This document shows positions 39,737 through 48,519 of a DNA stretch of 64,000 nucleotides, piece by piece. Every line of letters begins with the position of its first letter. The stretch's first letter is position 1. A model generated the notes under the pieces. That model saw only the letters and a program-made list of their open reading frames with translations. It did no database searches and was not told the origin of the DNA. The translations under genes and the position numbers were made by a program. Location of the stretch: positions 496,001 through 560,000 of the forward strand of contig NZ_JACIDZ010000001.1 of assembly GCF_014196625.1 (NCBI RefSeq), written 5' to 3'. The DNA comes from Martelella radicis (lineage in GTDB: Bacteria; Pseudomonadota; Alphaproteobacteria; Rhizobiales; Rhizobiaceae).

Positions 39737-40684
39737 TCAGCGATACTGGCCGGCGTATTTCTCGACCAGTTCGATGTTGCCGTCGGTGATGAAGCCGGGA
39801 CCCGAATTGATCGAGTTGCCCGGCATCACGCCATAGCGGGCGTAGTTGGTCAGGATGACCACCGGCAGATAGCCCTGCAGGTAGGGCTGCTGGTCGATGG
39901 CGAAGTTGATCGTGCCGGCCTTGATCGCATCGGCAATGCCGCTCGAAAGGTCGAACGTGCCGAAATAGACCTGACCGGCCTTACCGGTTTCATCAAGCGC
40001 GGCAATCGTCGGCTCGGCGGAGTTGGGGCCGAGTGTCAGGATCGCGCCGGTATCCGGATTGGCATTGAGATAGGCCATCACCTTCGACTTGACCTCGGAC
40101 GGGTCCATGCCGCTGTCGATCATCTGCTGGCCGAGCTCGACGCCCAGACCATCGGCAAAGCCCTGGCAGCGCTCAACGGATGCCGGGTTGGTGATGTAGT
40201 GGTTGACGCACAGGAAGCTGTCGGCGTCCGACTCCTTCTTGGCGCGCTCGCCTGCAAGCTTGCCCGACATATATTCCGGCTGGCCCACATGCATCATCGC
40301 GCCGAGCTGTTTCGACTGCTCTTCCGTGCCCGAATTGATGGTGATCACCGGAATGCCCTTGGCCACGGCATCCGAGATCGGACCGGAAAGAACGTCATAA
40401 TCGGCGATCGTGACGATGATGCCGTCCGGATTGGACGCGGCCGCCTGCTGGACGATACGGCCCATATCGGCAAGGTCGCCCGTCGGCGGGTTGCGGTATT
40501 CCACTTCGACGTCCATCTGGTCGCCCGCGACATTGATCGCGTTCTTGATCGTGTTCCACCAGCTGTCGCTGTCGGGCGCATGCGAGATCAGCACGAAGCG
40601 CTCGCCCTCGGCCCAGGCCGCAGCGGGCGCCAGGCTCGTCAGTGCAACGGCAGCAGCCGCCAGCGCAAGAAATCTGCTCTTCAT
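39737..40684 (-). CDS. Sugar (inositol) ABC transporter periplasmic substrate-binding protein
   Basis: A 315-residue exported protein. ATG 40684 is chosen because GGAGGAGG lies just upstream, inside a longer open frame, and residues 1-25 then form a signal peptide (ALAAAAVALTSLAPAAAWAEG). The mature part is a type I periplasmic binding fold (VLISHAPDSDSWWNTIKNA, DGIIVTIADYDVLSGPISDA, GIPVITINSGTEEQS) of the ribose/inositol-binding class. It is the first gene of the transporter-iol operon, behind a promoter with an overlapping palindrome. Confidence 0.93.
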   Translation of the reverse strand: MKSRFLALAAAAVALTSLAPAAAWAEGERFVLISHAPDSDSWWNTIKNAINVAGDQMDVEVEYRNPPTGDLADMGRIVQQAAASNPDGIIVTIADYDVLSGPISDAVAKGIPVITINSGTEEQSKQLGAMMHVGQPEYMSGKLAGERAKKESDADSFLCVNHYITNPASVERCQGFADGLGVELGQQMIDSGMDPSEVKSKVMAYLNANPDTGAILTLGPNSAEPTIAALDETGKAGQVYFGTFDLSSGIADAIKAGTINFAIDQQPYLQGYLPVVILTNYARYGVMPGNSINSGPGFITDGNIELVEKYAGQYR

Positions 40685-40774
40685 CTTCAAGTCCTCCTCC
40701 AAGGGATGAATTCGCCCCGACCTCCTCCCGGCAAGGGCAATATCGGAACGCGAAACCGGTTCACGCTCCGGGAG

Positions 40775-40806
40775 GGAATTTAAATTCCATTCCGTGACGA
40801 TTGCAA
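40775..40806 (-). promoter_or_regulatory. Promoter and IolR-type operator of the transporter-iol operon
   Basis: On the minus strand TTGCAA (40801-40806) and TTAAAT (40778-40783) are 17 bases apart, a plausible sigma70 promoter. The -10 lies inside GGAATTTAAATTCC (40775-40788), a perfect 14-base palindrome of the form GGAA-N6-TTCC. That form has been described for IolR, an RpiR-type repressor of inositol genes in Sinorhizobium. Binding here should block transcription when no inducer is present. Confidence 0.7.
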
Positions 40807-40809
40807 TAT

Positions 40810-41646
40810 TTATTTTCTATTTTTTCCATTCTCGCGTGCGGCGCCCACGGACACTGCAAGCGAGATCGCAAGCGACAACGATCCGGAAAGGGCCCGGAAG
40901 GCGCCGACATCGGGTTCGGCCACATTCAGCGTCGTGGCGCCGAGCCGGACCAGCGGACTGGTGACATAATCGGTGATGGCGACAAGCCCCGCGCCGCGCG
41001 CCCTGCCGGCTTCCGCGATCTCCAGCGTGCGCTCGGTATAGGGGGCGAAGGTGACGGCGAGCACGGCATCATTGGGCCGAATGGCATATTCCAGCCCGAG
41101 CCCCGCAATCCCCGTATGCAGCATTGCCGGGATATCCATCTTTTCAAATGCATAGGCGAGATAGGAGGTCACCGGAAAGGCGCGACGAAAGCCGACGAGG
41201 TGGATGGTCTCGGCCTTCGCCAGCATCGCCACGGCCTCGTTCAGCGCTTCCGTCTCGACCGAGGTCAGCAGGTTTTCCAGCGACAGCCGGCCAACCTCGA
41301 CGAATTCGGCAAGAAGCGCCGCCGGACTGTCCGACCCGTGATCGCGGAGCGAATCGATGCGCGTCGCATAATCCGGCCATTTGCGCGAATAGTCGCTGCG
41401 GAACAGCCGCTGCATCTGGGAAAAACCCGAAAAGCCCAGTTCCTGGCAGAACCGCATGAAGGCCGAGGGCTGGACGCCCGCCTCTGCCGAAAGCTCGGCC
41501 ACCGTCGAGACCGCCACCCGATCGGGATTGGCGGCAACGAAATCGGCGCATTGCTTCAGGCGCTTGGGGAAGCCCGGTGAGCGCTCCGCGAGGCGGGCGA
41601 AGAAGGCGTCGATCGTATCGGGCGCATCACTGGCGTGATTGGGCAT
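40810..41646 (-). CDS. iolR: MurR/RpiR family regulator, probable IolR
   Basis: 278 residues. The N-terminal HTH_6 domain (residues about 15-90: VAVSTVAELSAEAGVQPSAFMRFCQELGFSGFSQMQ) is followed by a SIS sugar-binding domain (about 125-265: IHLVGFRRAFPVTSYLAYAF). It is placed between the inositol transporter operon and the divergent inositol dehydrogenase gene. I favour ATG 41646 for its GGAG six bases upstream; ATG 41673 is possible. It probably represses both arms until an inositol intermediate binds. The symbol is by context. Confidence 0.82.
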   Translation of the reverse strand: MPNHASDAPDTIDAFFARLAERSPGFPKRLKQCADFVAANPDRVAVSTVAELSAEAGVQPSAFMRFCQELGFSGFSQMQRLFRSDYSRKWPDYATRIDSLRDHGSDSPAALLAEFVEVGRLSLENLLTSVETEALNEAVAMLAKAETIHLVGFRRAFPVTSYLAYAFEKMDIPAMLHTGIAGLGLEYAIRPNDAVLAVTFAPYTERTLEIAEAGRARGAGLVAITDYVTSPLVRLGATTLNVAEPDVGAFRALSGSLSLAISLAVSVGAARENGKNRK

Positions 41647-41666
41647 GGGCGGCTCCGCTATTGCGC

Positions 41667-41707
41667 TTGACATATTCCACAATCAGTGTTTTTAGAATTT
41701 TTATTCC
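41667..41707 (+). promoter_or_regulatory. Promoter and IolR-type operator of the inositol dehydrogenase gene
   Basis: TTGACA (41667-41672) and TTTAGA (41691-41696) are 18 bases apart. Overlapping the -10 is AGAATTTTTATTCC (41694-41707), one base off the GGAA-N6-TTCC palindrome found at the other promoter of this locus. The next 53 bases lead to ATG 41761 with GGGAGGA as ribosome site. The -35 falls at the 5' end of the regulator gene, so repression and regulator expression may interact. Confidence 0.6.
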
Positions 41708-41760
41708 ATTTACACAAGCGGCACAAGATCGATCGCCGATACGGAATAGCGGGAGGACAT

Positions 41761-42765
41761 ATGACTGTATCGATTGCACTTTTGGGCGCAGGACGGATAG
41801 GCCGCGTGCACGCGCGCGCCGTTACCTCGGTGGCAGGCGTCCGGCTCGCCGCCATCGCCGACGCCAATGCTGAAGCCGCCGGCGAGATTGCCGCGCTTTA
41901 CGAGACCCTCGTCTCGACGATCGACGATATCGCCGCCGATGACAATATCGACGCGGTCATCATCGCCACGCCAACCGGAACCCATGCCGACCTGATCGAG
42001 AAATTCGCCCGCGCCGGAAAGGCGATTTTCTGCGAAAAGCCCGTCGACCTCGATTCGGCCCGCGCCCGCCAGTGCCTTGCCGTCGTCGAGGAGACCGGAG
42101 CGCGGCTGATGCTCGGCTTCAACCGCCGCTTCGATCCCAACTTCCAGGCGCTCAAGCAGACGATCGCCGACGGCAAGATCGGCAATCCCGAAATGCTGCA
42201 CATCGTTTCCCGCGACCCCGCCCCGCCGCCGATCTCCTACCTCGCCTCCTCCGGCGGCTTCTTCAAGGACATGACGATCCACGATTTCGACATGAGCCGG
42301 TTCCTGCTCGGCGAGGAGATCGAGACCGTGCAGGCCAGCGGCTCGGCGCTGATCGACCCGGAGATCGGCAAGATCGGCGATTTCGACAGCGCCTCGACGA
42401 TCCTGACCACGGTTTCCGGCCGCCAGTGCACGATCTCCAATTCGCGCCGCGCCACATTCGGCTACGACCAGCGGATCGAGGTTCTGGGCTCCAAGGGCGC
42501 GGTTTCGGCGGAAAACCTGCGGCCCGCCTCGATCGAGCTTGCGACCGCCGAAGGTTTCCTGCGTCCGCCGATCTACGACTTCTTCATGACCCGCTATGTC
42601 GACGCCTTTGCCGCCGAAATCCGCAGTTTCGCGGAAAACCTGAAATCGGGCGCGGCGATGTCGCCGAGCGGCAATGACGGGCTGAAGGCGCTGGAGATCG
42701 CGGAAGCCGCCGATCTTTCGGCGCGCGAGAAGCGTCTTGTCTATGTTTCGGAAATCCGGGGCTGA
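41761..42765 (+). CDS. iolG: Inositol 2-dehydrogenase
   Basis: A 334-residue NAD-dependent enzyme (Gfo/Idh/MocA family) that oxidises myo-inositol to 2-keto-myo-inositol, the first step of the pathway completed by IolE, IolD, IolB and IolC on the other strand. The N-terminal Rossmann motif ALLGAGRIGRVHARA, the lysine motif FCEKPVDLD and the catalytic DMTIHDFDMSRFL are present. It is known as idhA in rhizobia. It starts at ATG 41761, since the open frame upstream crosses the promoter. Confidence 0.95.
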   Translation: MTVSIALLGAGRIGRVHARAVTSVAGVRLAAIADANAEAAGEIAALYETLVSTIDDIAADDNIDAVIIATPTGTHADLIEKFARAGKAIFCEKPVDLDSARARQCLAVVEETGARLMLGFNRRFDPNFQALKQTIADGKIGNPEMLHIVSRDPAPPPISYLASSGGFFKDMTIHDFDMSRFLLGEEIETVQASGSALIDPEIGKIGDFDSASTILTTVSGRQCTISNSRRATFGYDQRIEVLGSKGAVSAENLRPASIELATAEGFLRPPIYDFFMTRYVDAFAAEIRSFAENLKSGAAMSPSGNDGLKALEIAEAADLSAREKRLVYVSEIRG

Positions 42766-42826
42766 GCCTGAAACAAGCTGATTGACCGGCGTCCAGGTCA
42801 GACTGGAGCTCAATCCTGCCGGCGTT

Positions 42827-42849
42827 ACCCTCGGGCTTGACCCGAGGGT
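42827..42849. repeat. Short palindromic repeat (REP-like), copy 2
   Basis: ACCCTCGGG, CTTGA, CCCGAGGGT: a perfect 9-bp inverted repeat of the same design as the copy near 22.95 kb, in the gap between the inositol dehydrogenase gene and recQ. Confidence 0.65.
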
Positions 42850-42899
42850 CTCATCACGCCGCCTGATGAGCGGCGCTTCTGTTTCCGCAACGGGTTTGG

Positions 42900-42922
42900 A
42901 TGCTCGTGTCAAGCCCGGGCAT
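42900..42922. repeat. Short palindromic repeat (REP-like), imperfect copy 3
   Basis: ATGCTCGTG, TCAAG, CCCGGGCAT: an imperfect version, inverted relative to its neighbour 50 bases away. The outer bases ATGC/GCAT match those of the copy near 22.95 kb. Two elements facing each other in one gap resemble a paired repeat unit. Confidence 0.5.
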
Positions 42923-43022
42923 GAGGCATGAGAGTGCAGCAATCCTTGTGAATTTTTCAGGAGAGGCTCGCACCGGACGAGTGGATTTGCGATAAGGGTA
43001 GCCTGCCACGAAGGATATTCTC

Positions 43023-44849
43023 TTGCCGCACCTGCCTGCCCCCACCGCCGAACCGCTTGCCGTCCTCAAGGAAATCTACGGCTACTCGGAATTTCGCGGC
43101 AAACAGGCCGCCGTGATCGATCAGGTCGTCTCAGGCGGCGATGCCGTGGTTCTGTTTCCGACGGGGGCCGGCAAGTCGCTCTGCTATCAGGTTCCCGCCC
43201 TCTGCCGCCAGGGCGTCGGCGTGGTGATCTCGCCGCTGATCGCGTTGATGCGCGACCAGGTCGAGGCACTGAAACAGCTTGGTGTCCGGGCAGCCGCGAT
43301 GAACTCCTCGCTGTCGCAGGAGGATTTCATCGCAACGCGGCGGGCCCTTGCGCGCGGTGAACTCGATCTTCTTTACGTCACGCCGGAACGCGTCGCCACG
43401 GCCGGCTTCATGGACATGATGCGCGATCTTGAGATTGCGCTCTTCGCCATTGACGAGGCCCATTGCGTCTCCCAGTGGGGCCATGATTTCCGCCCGGAAT
43501 ACCGCGCGCTCGACCGGCTGGCTGAGGCCTTTCCCGGCGTTCCGCGCATGGCGCTGACGGCGACGGCCGACCCGCATACCCGCGAAGACATCATCGAGCG
43601 GCTGGCGCTCACGAATGCGGCGGTGTTCACCACCTCCTTCGACCGGCCGAACATCACCTATGAGATCGTCGAGCGGGCCCAGCCGCGCCGCCAGCTTCTC
43701 GATTTCCTCTCCCGCCACAAGGGCGAGAGCGGTATCGTCTACTGCCTCTCGCGCGCCAAGGTGGAGGAGACCGCGGAATGGCTGAACGGCGAGGGCATAA
43801 GGGCGCTCGCCTATCATGCTGGCATGGAGCGCGAGGTCAGGGACGCCAATCAGGACGCGTTCCTCAAGGAGGACGAACTCTGCCTCGTCGCAACCGTCGC
43901 CTTCGGCATGGGGATCGACAAGCCGGATGTGCGCTATGTCGCCCATCTGGATCTGCCGGGCTCCGTCGAAGCCTATTATCAGGAGACCGGGCGCGCCGGA
44001 CGCGACGGCCTGCCGGCCGATGCCTGGATGGTCTACGGCATGGCCGACGTCACCCAGCGCGGCCGCATGATCGATCGCTCCGCCGCCGCCGATGAGATCA
44101 AGCGCGTCGAGCGCGCCAAGCTCAATGCCCTGCTCGGCATCTGCGAGACCGCCGATTGCCGCCGCCAGGCGATCCTTGCCCATTTCGGCGAGAAGCATGA
44201 CGGCGGCTGCGGCAATTGCGATACCTGCCTGTCGCCGGTTGAAACCTGGGATGGCACGGAAGCCGCAATCAAGGCCATGGCCGCGATCTACCGCACCGGC
44301 GAGCGCTTCGGCGCGGGCCATCTGATCGACGTGCTCACCGGCAACGAGACCGAACGCACGGAACGCTTCGGCCATACCGCCATGCCCGTCTTCGGCGCGG
44401 GCAAGGATATCGCGCCGAAGACCTGGCAATCGGTCTACCGGCAATTGCTCGCCAAGGGGCTGATCCGGGTCGACCATGAGGCCTATGGCGCGCTGAAGCT
44501 CGAGGAAGGCGCGCGTGCGGTCTTCCGGCACGAGCAGTCGCTGCGCTTCCGGGTCGACCGGGCGCCGAAGGGCAAGGCCTCGTCCGGCACGCGCAAGCGC
44601 AACGACGCCAAGGCCGCGCTTTCCGAACAGGATCAGTCGCTGTTCGAAGCGCTGCGCGCCACCCGCACGGCGCTTGCCAAGGAACTCGCCGTGCCGCCCT
44701 ATGTGATCTTTCCCGATACGACGCTGATCGCGCTTGCCAGCCATCGGCCGGGTTCCGCCGAGGCCATGCTCGAGATCCAGGGCGTCGGCAAGACCAAGCT
44801 GCAGCGCTATGGCGCGGAGTTTCTCGACACGATCCGCGCGCACGGCTGA
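43023..44849 (+). CDS. recQ: ATP-dependent DNA helicase RecQ
   Basis: A 608-residue 3'-5' helicase in recombination repair and fork restart. It has Walker [14 protein letters not shown], the DEAH box [20 protein letters not shown], and motif [15 protein letters not shown]. The RQC zinc ligands are in [12 protein letters not shown] and CGNCDTC, and a C-terminal HRDC domain (about 525-605) follows. Translation appears to start at TTG 43023, with AAGGA seven bases upstream; no better ATG is near. All domains are complete. Confidence 0.96.
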   Translation: MPHLPAPTAEPLAVLKEIYGYSEFRGKQAAVIDQVVSGGDAVVLFPTGAGKSLCYQVPALCRQGVGVVISPLIALMRDQVEALKQLGVRAAAMNSSLSQEDFIATRRALARGELDLLYVTPERVATAGFMDMMRDLEIALFAIDEAHCVSQWGHDFRPEYRALDRLAEAFPGVPRMALTATADPHTREDIIERLALTNAAVFTTSFDRPNITYEIVERAQPRRQLLDFLSRHKGESGIVYCLSRAKVEETAEWLNGEGIRALAYHAGMEREVRDANQDAFLKEDELCLVATVAFGMGIDKPDVRYVAHLDLPGSVEAYYQETGRAGRDGLPADAWMVYGMADVTQRGRMIDRSAAADEIKRVERAKLNALLGICETADCRRQAILAHFGEKHDGGCGNCDTCLSPVETWDGTEAAIKAMAAIYRTGERFGAGHLIDVLTGNETERTERFGHTAMPVFGAGKDIAPKTWQSVYRQLLAKGLIRVDHEAYGALKLEEGARAVFRHEQSLRFRVDRAPKGKASSGTRKRNDAKAALSEQDQSLFEALRATRTALAKELAVPPYVIFPDTTLIALASHRPGSAEAMLEIQGVGKTKLQRYGAEFLDTIRAHG

Positions 44850-44957
44850 GGCGAATGCGCGCCTCATCGGCCGTATTTTCTCTCTGACCTTCGATGGAAC
44901 AATTTCCCCTGCCCGCCTGTTTTCTGGACGAGTGTCCGAACCAGAGGAGAAATTGCG

Positions 44958-45122
44958 ATGAGCAAGATCGACAAGGATAAGGAAACGGAACGCACGCTGC
45001 GACAGGTCGAGCACATGGGCGCCGGCGGCCATCTCGGCGGCACCTATTTCGGCCAGGAGCCTGACGCGACCACCTCTGCCAATCACGCGAGATCGCGCCC
45101 GAACGGCAATAGCCAGAAATAG
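44958..45122 (+). CDS. Small hydrophilic protein of 54 residues
   Basis: ATG 44958 is preceded by GAGGAGAA at good spacing, and the frame ends at a TAG followed 30 bases later by a strong terminator, so this looks like a real short gene. The product starts MSKIDKDKETERTLRQVEHM and continues GAGGHLGGTYFGQEP. It is charged and glycine-rich, with no membrane segment or cysteine. I do not recognise a family. It lies 108 bases after recQ and may share its transcript. Confidence 0.65.
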   Translation: MSKIDKDKETERTLRQVEHMGAGGHLGGTYFGQEPDATTSANHARSRPNGNSQK

Positions 45123-45152
45123 GCTCGGACTCCGCTGACCGAAGCGAAATAC

Positions 45153-45187
45153 AAAGAACCCGCCGTGCGATTGCCGGCGGGTTCTTT
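45153..45187. terminator. Bidirectional intrinsic terminator
   Basis: AAAGAACCCGCCG and CGGCGGGTTCTTT form a perfect 13-bp stem around a 9-base loop, followed by further T on the plus strand and a T-rich stretch on the minus strand. It serves both the small plus-strand gene and the minus-strand gene that ends at 45241. Confidence 0.92.
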
Positions 45188-45240
45188 TTTGTTCGGGACC
45201 GGGCTGTCAGCGAAAGGCCGTGAGCCCCTGCCCGCCGCTC

Positions 45241-45513
45241 TTAACTTGCGGCCAGGCTCGCTTCCTCATCCGGCTCCTCCGCCTGTCCGGCGATGATGAT
45301 CGGCACCAGAAGATCGCCCCAGCTCTTGGTTCCGCCGTGGTGACGGGCCGAGCGGATGATCTCGACGGAAACGCCGGCATCCACCGCCCGCATGACCGAC
45401 TGGTTCAGCCGGTGCAGGTCATTGGCGACCATGCGGATCGCGGCCTGCTGCTCGCTGCTCATCCGCGTCGACTGTGCCTCGGCGCGTTCCTTGACATTGA
45501 TCCTGCGCGTCAT
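45241..45513 (-). CDS. Conserved 90-residue protein downstream of isocitrate lyase
   Basis: It starts MTRRINVKERAEAQSTRMSSEQ with GGAGGAG upstream of ATG 45513; the open frame runs further back into aceA but out of phase with it. Soluble and mostly helical (LHRLNQSVMRAVDAGVSVEIIRS), followed by SARHHGGTKSWGDLLVPII and an acidic end. It lies 40 bases after aceA on the same strand and before a strong terminator, so it is probably the second gene of an aceA transcript. The function is unknown to me. Confidence 0.72.
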   Translation of the reverse strand: MTRRINVKERAEAQSTRMSSEQQAAIRMVANDLHRLNQSVMRAVDAGVSVEIIRSARHHGGTKSWGDLLVPIIIAGQAEEPDEEASLAAS

Positions 45514-45553
45514 TTCTTCTCCTCCTCTTCGAGAAATAATCGCATCCGCCGGC

Positions 45554-46840
45554 CTATTCGGCCGCGTGGAACTGCGCGGTTTCGGTGGATTCTCCCATGG
45601 CGGTGGTCGAACCCGTGCCGCCAGTGATCGCCATCGAGACTGCGTCGAAATATCCGGTCCCGACCTCGCGCTGGTGGCGGGTCGCGGTGTAGCCGTTGGC
45701 TTCCGCCGCGAACTCGGCCTGCTGCAACTCGCTGTAGGCCGCCATCTGACGGTCGCGATAGCCGCGCGCCAATTCGAACATGCCGAAATTGAGCTGATGG
45801 AAGCCGGCAAGGGTGATGAACTGGAACTTGTAGCCCATGGCGCCGAGTTCCCTCTGGAAACGCGCAATATCCTCGTCGCTCAGGTTCTTCTTCCAGTTGA
45901 ACGAGGGCGAGCAGTTATAGGCGAGAAGCTTGCCCGGATGATGCTTGTGCACGCCCTCGGCGAATTTGCGCGCCTGCTCCAGATCCGGCTTGGAGGTCTC
46001 GCACCAGATGAGATCGCAGTAAGGCGCATAGGCGACGGCACGGGCGATGCAGGCCTCGAGGCCGTTGCGGACGCGGTAGAAGCCTTCCGCCGTGCGGCCG
46101 GCATCATAATCGACAAAGGGCTGGTCGCGCTCGTCGATGTCGGAGGTCAGAAGCTTGGCCGCCTCGGCATCCGTACGCGCGATGACGAGCGTCGGAACGC
46201 CCATGACGTCGGCGGCAAGCCGGGCGGCGGTCAGATTGCGGATATGGGCGGCTGTCGGGATCAGAACCTTGCCGCCGAGATGGCCGCATTTCTTCTCCGA
46301 AGCCAGTTGATCCTCGAAATGAACGCCGGCAGCGCCCGCCTCGATATAGGCCTTCATGATCTCGAAAGCGTTGAGCGGACCGCCGAACCCGGCCTCCGCA
46401 TCGGCGACGATCGGAGCGAACCAGGTTTCGACGGAAAGCCCGCTATCTTCAGATATTTCAATCTGATCAGCACGTTGAAGCGTTTTATTGATCCGCTTTA
46501 CCAGCTCGGGGCCGGCATTGGCCGGATAGAGCGACTGGTCCGGATACATGGCGGACGCGGTGTTGGCGTCGGCTGCGACCTGCCAACCTGAGAGATAGAT
46601 CGCCTTCAGCCCGGCGCGAACCATCTGCATGGCCTGGTTGCCCGACAGCGCGCCGAGCGCATTGACGAAATCATCCTCATGGATCAGCTTCCACAGCCGC
46701 TTGGCGCCCTCCTCTGCCAGCGTCGAACGGATGCGGACCGAGCCGCGCAGCCGCTTGACGTCGTCCGCGCTGTAGCTGCGCTCGATGCCGTCAAACCGGC
46801 CCTCTGCGGCGCCCTCGACAAGATTGTAAAATTCAGACAT
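45554..46840 (-). CDS. aceA: Isocitrate lyase
   Basis: A 428-residue enzyme that splits isocitrate to succinate and glyoxylate, opening the glyoxylate bypass for growth on acetate and fatty acids. The catalytic cysteine motif [14 protein letters not shown] and the metal-binding [12 protein letters not shown] are present. I start at ATG 46840 ([10 protein letters not shown]), which has an AGGAGGA stretch upstream. It is divergent from a short-chain-fatty-acyl-responsive regulator, its likely controller. No malate synthase gene is in the window. Confidence 0.97.
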   Translation of the reverse strand: MSEFYNLVEGAAEGRFDGIERSYSADDVKRLRGSVRIRSTLAEEGAKRLWKLIHEDDFVNALGALSGNQAMQMVRAGLKAIYLSGWQVAADANTASAMYPDQSLYPANAGPELVKRINKTLQRADQIEISEDSGLSVETWFAPIVADAEAGFGGPLNAFEIMKAYIEAGAAGVHFEDQLASEKKCGHLGGKVLIPTAAHIRNLTAARLAADVMGVPTLVIARTDAEAAKLLTSDIDERDQPFVDYDAGRTAEGFYRVRNGLEACIARAVAYAPYCDLIWCETSKPDLEQARKFAEGVHKHHPGKLLAYNCSPSFNWKKNLSDEDIARFQRELGAMGYKFQFITLAGFHQLNFGMFELARGYRDRQMAAYSELQQAEFAAEANGYTATRHQREVGTGYFDAVSMAITGGTGSTTAMGESTETAQFHAAE

Positions 46841-46931
46841 GCCCATTCCTCCTCTTCCAGGCAATTTGAAAGTCGACCGGTGCTAAACACCACTTGGCGA
46901 CAGTTCATGTGACATTTTTTACTGAATTGAT

Positions 46932-47032
46932 GATTGCAAATCTACAGAATTGGCTTAGATCAAGCGCGAATTCGGGTTATCTTGTATTCTGCTTGACAGA
47001 GACGACGAGTAAAACTGTAAAATTTGTAAATC
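46932..47032. promoter_or_regulatory. Candidate operators between aceA and its divergent regulator
   Basis: The 217-base AT-rich gap holds two related motifs, GATTGCAAATC (46932-46942) and AATTTGTAAATC (47021-47032). RamB of Corynebacterium, a relative of the adjacent regulator, binds sites with a TTTGCAAA-like core in glyoxylate-cycle promoters. The similarity makes these plausible operators. I cannot assign firm -35/-10 boxes. Confidence 0.4.
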
Positions 47033-47057
47033 ATCAAATCGGCCTGGAGGAGACCGG

Positions 47058-48476
47058 ATGACGGAGAAGAAGATTTTCGCGGGACCGCGGCTGCGGCGCA
47101 TCCGCAAGGGCCTTGACCTGACGCAGACGGCGATGGCCGAGGCGCTTTCGATTTCGCCCTCCTACCTCAACCTCATCGAACGCAACCAGCGCCCCTTGAC
47201 CGTGCAGCTGCTTCTCAAGCTCGCGTCCGTCTATGACATTGATGTCGGTGAATTGCAGGGAGAAAGCTCGGGCACGATCAGCCAGTTGAAGTCGGTCTTT
47301 TCCGACTCGCTGCTTTCCGGCGAACTGCCGGGCGACCAGGAACTCGTTGAAGTGGCGGAGGCCGCGCCGAACGCAGCGCTCGGCATAATCAAGCTTTACC
47401 GCGCCTATTGCGAGCAGGCCGCCCGGCTCTCCGACCTCACCGCGCTTCTCGCCCATGAGGGACGGGAGACCCACCTTCCCGGCAAGCGCCTGCCCCATGA
47501 GGAGGTGCGCGACGCGATTTCGCGCCGGCCCTACTTCTTCGACGACCTCGACCGCGCTGCGGAAATGCTCTTTGCCGAACTCGATGCAGGCGATGACCTC
47601 GCGCCCGCATTGAAGGCGTGGCTGATGAAACACCACGGCATCACCGTCAGAATCCTGCCGCCGCACGCGATGGTCAATCTCGGACGCCGTTTCGACCGAC
47701 ATACGATGCGCCTGTTCATCTCGGCCCGCTTCTCACCCTTTGACCGACAGCGCGAGATCGCCATCGAAACGGTCCTTCTGGCGCTCGCCGACCCGATCGC
47801 CGCAGCGGTGGAGGCGCTTGATCTATCAAGCGATGAGTCGCGCCGGATCGCGCGTTTCGAGCTGGCCCGTTATGCCGCGCTGGCGCTGATGATGCCCTAT
47901 GCCCCCTTCATCGAGGCCGCCCGCCGCGACCGGTTCGACATCGGCCTCCTGTGCGGCCGTTTCGGTGTCTCATTCGAGCAGGCTGCAACCCGCCTTGTCA
48001 GCCTTCAGCGGCTGGACAATGCCGGCCTTGCCTTCTTTGCCATGGAGATCGACCAGGCCGGCAATATCCTGCGGCGCATCGGCGCGGAGGGTTTTCCGCA
48101 TGCGGGCTTTCGCGGCGAATGTCCGCGGCTTGATCTCTATGACGCCTTCAGCCAGCCGGGCCGGATCGTGTCCCAGCACGTGGAAATGCCGGACGGCGTC
48201 GGCTATCTGACGCTTTCACGCACGCTGGAAGGTCCGGAACCCGCGCTCGGCGAACGGCCGCACCTGACGGCTATTCTGCTGGGCCTGCGCTGGGACAAGG
48301 CAGCGGCCACGGCCTATGCGGCCAATGGCGGCGCGGCGGGAGGCCCCGTTCCCGTCGGCCCGGTCTGTCGGCTCTGCGAACGGCCCGGCTGTCTTTCGCG
48401 CGCCGAGCCGCCGGTCACGCGGCCGCTCGGACTCGACGAGATGGTCGCCGGCCTGTCCGCCTTCGACTTCCGCTAA
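47058..48476 (+). CDS. Short-chain fatty acyl-responsive transcriptional regulator (RamB/ScfR-like)
   Basis: 472 residues. An N-terminal Cro/CI-type helix-turn-helix (residues about 9-65: RLRRIRKGLDLTQTAMAEAL and SPSYLNLIERNQRPLTVQLL) is followed by an IrrE/DUF955-like region and a C-terminal DUF2083 domain. That domain carries cysteines in GPVCRLCERPGCLSRAEPP. Relatives control acetate, propionate and glyoxylate genes and sense acyl-CoA-type signals. The position divergent from aceA fits direct control of the bypass. GGAGGAG precedes ATG 47058. Confidence 0.88.
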   Translation: MTEKKIFAGPRLRRIRKGLDLTQTAMAEALSISPSYLNLIERNQRPLTVQLLLKLASVYDIDVGELQGESSGTISQLKSVFSDSLLSGELPGDQELVEVAEAAPNAALGIIKLYRAYCEQAARLSDLTALLAHEGRETHLPGKRLPHEEVRDAISRRPYFFDDLDRAAEMLFAELDAGDDLAPALKAWLMKHHGITVRILPPHAMVNLGRRFDRHTMRLFISARFSPFDRQREIAIETVLLALADPIAAAVEALDLSSDESRRIARFELARYAALALMMPYAPFIEAARRDRFDIGLLCGRFGVSFEQAATRLVSLQRLDNAGLAFFAMEIDQAGNILRRIGAEGFPHAGFRGECPRLDLYDAFSQPGRIVSQHVEMPDGVGYLTLSRTLEGPEPALGERPHLTAILLGLRWDKAAATAYAANGGAAGGPVPVGPVCRLCERPGCLSRAEPPVTRPLGLDEMVAGLSAFDFR

Positions 48477-48519
48477 ACCCGGTCGTTCACTGATGCGTCT
48501 CCAGGAAGAGTGGAAGGCT

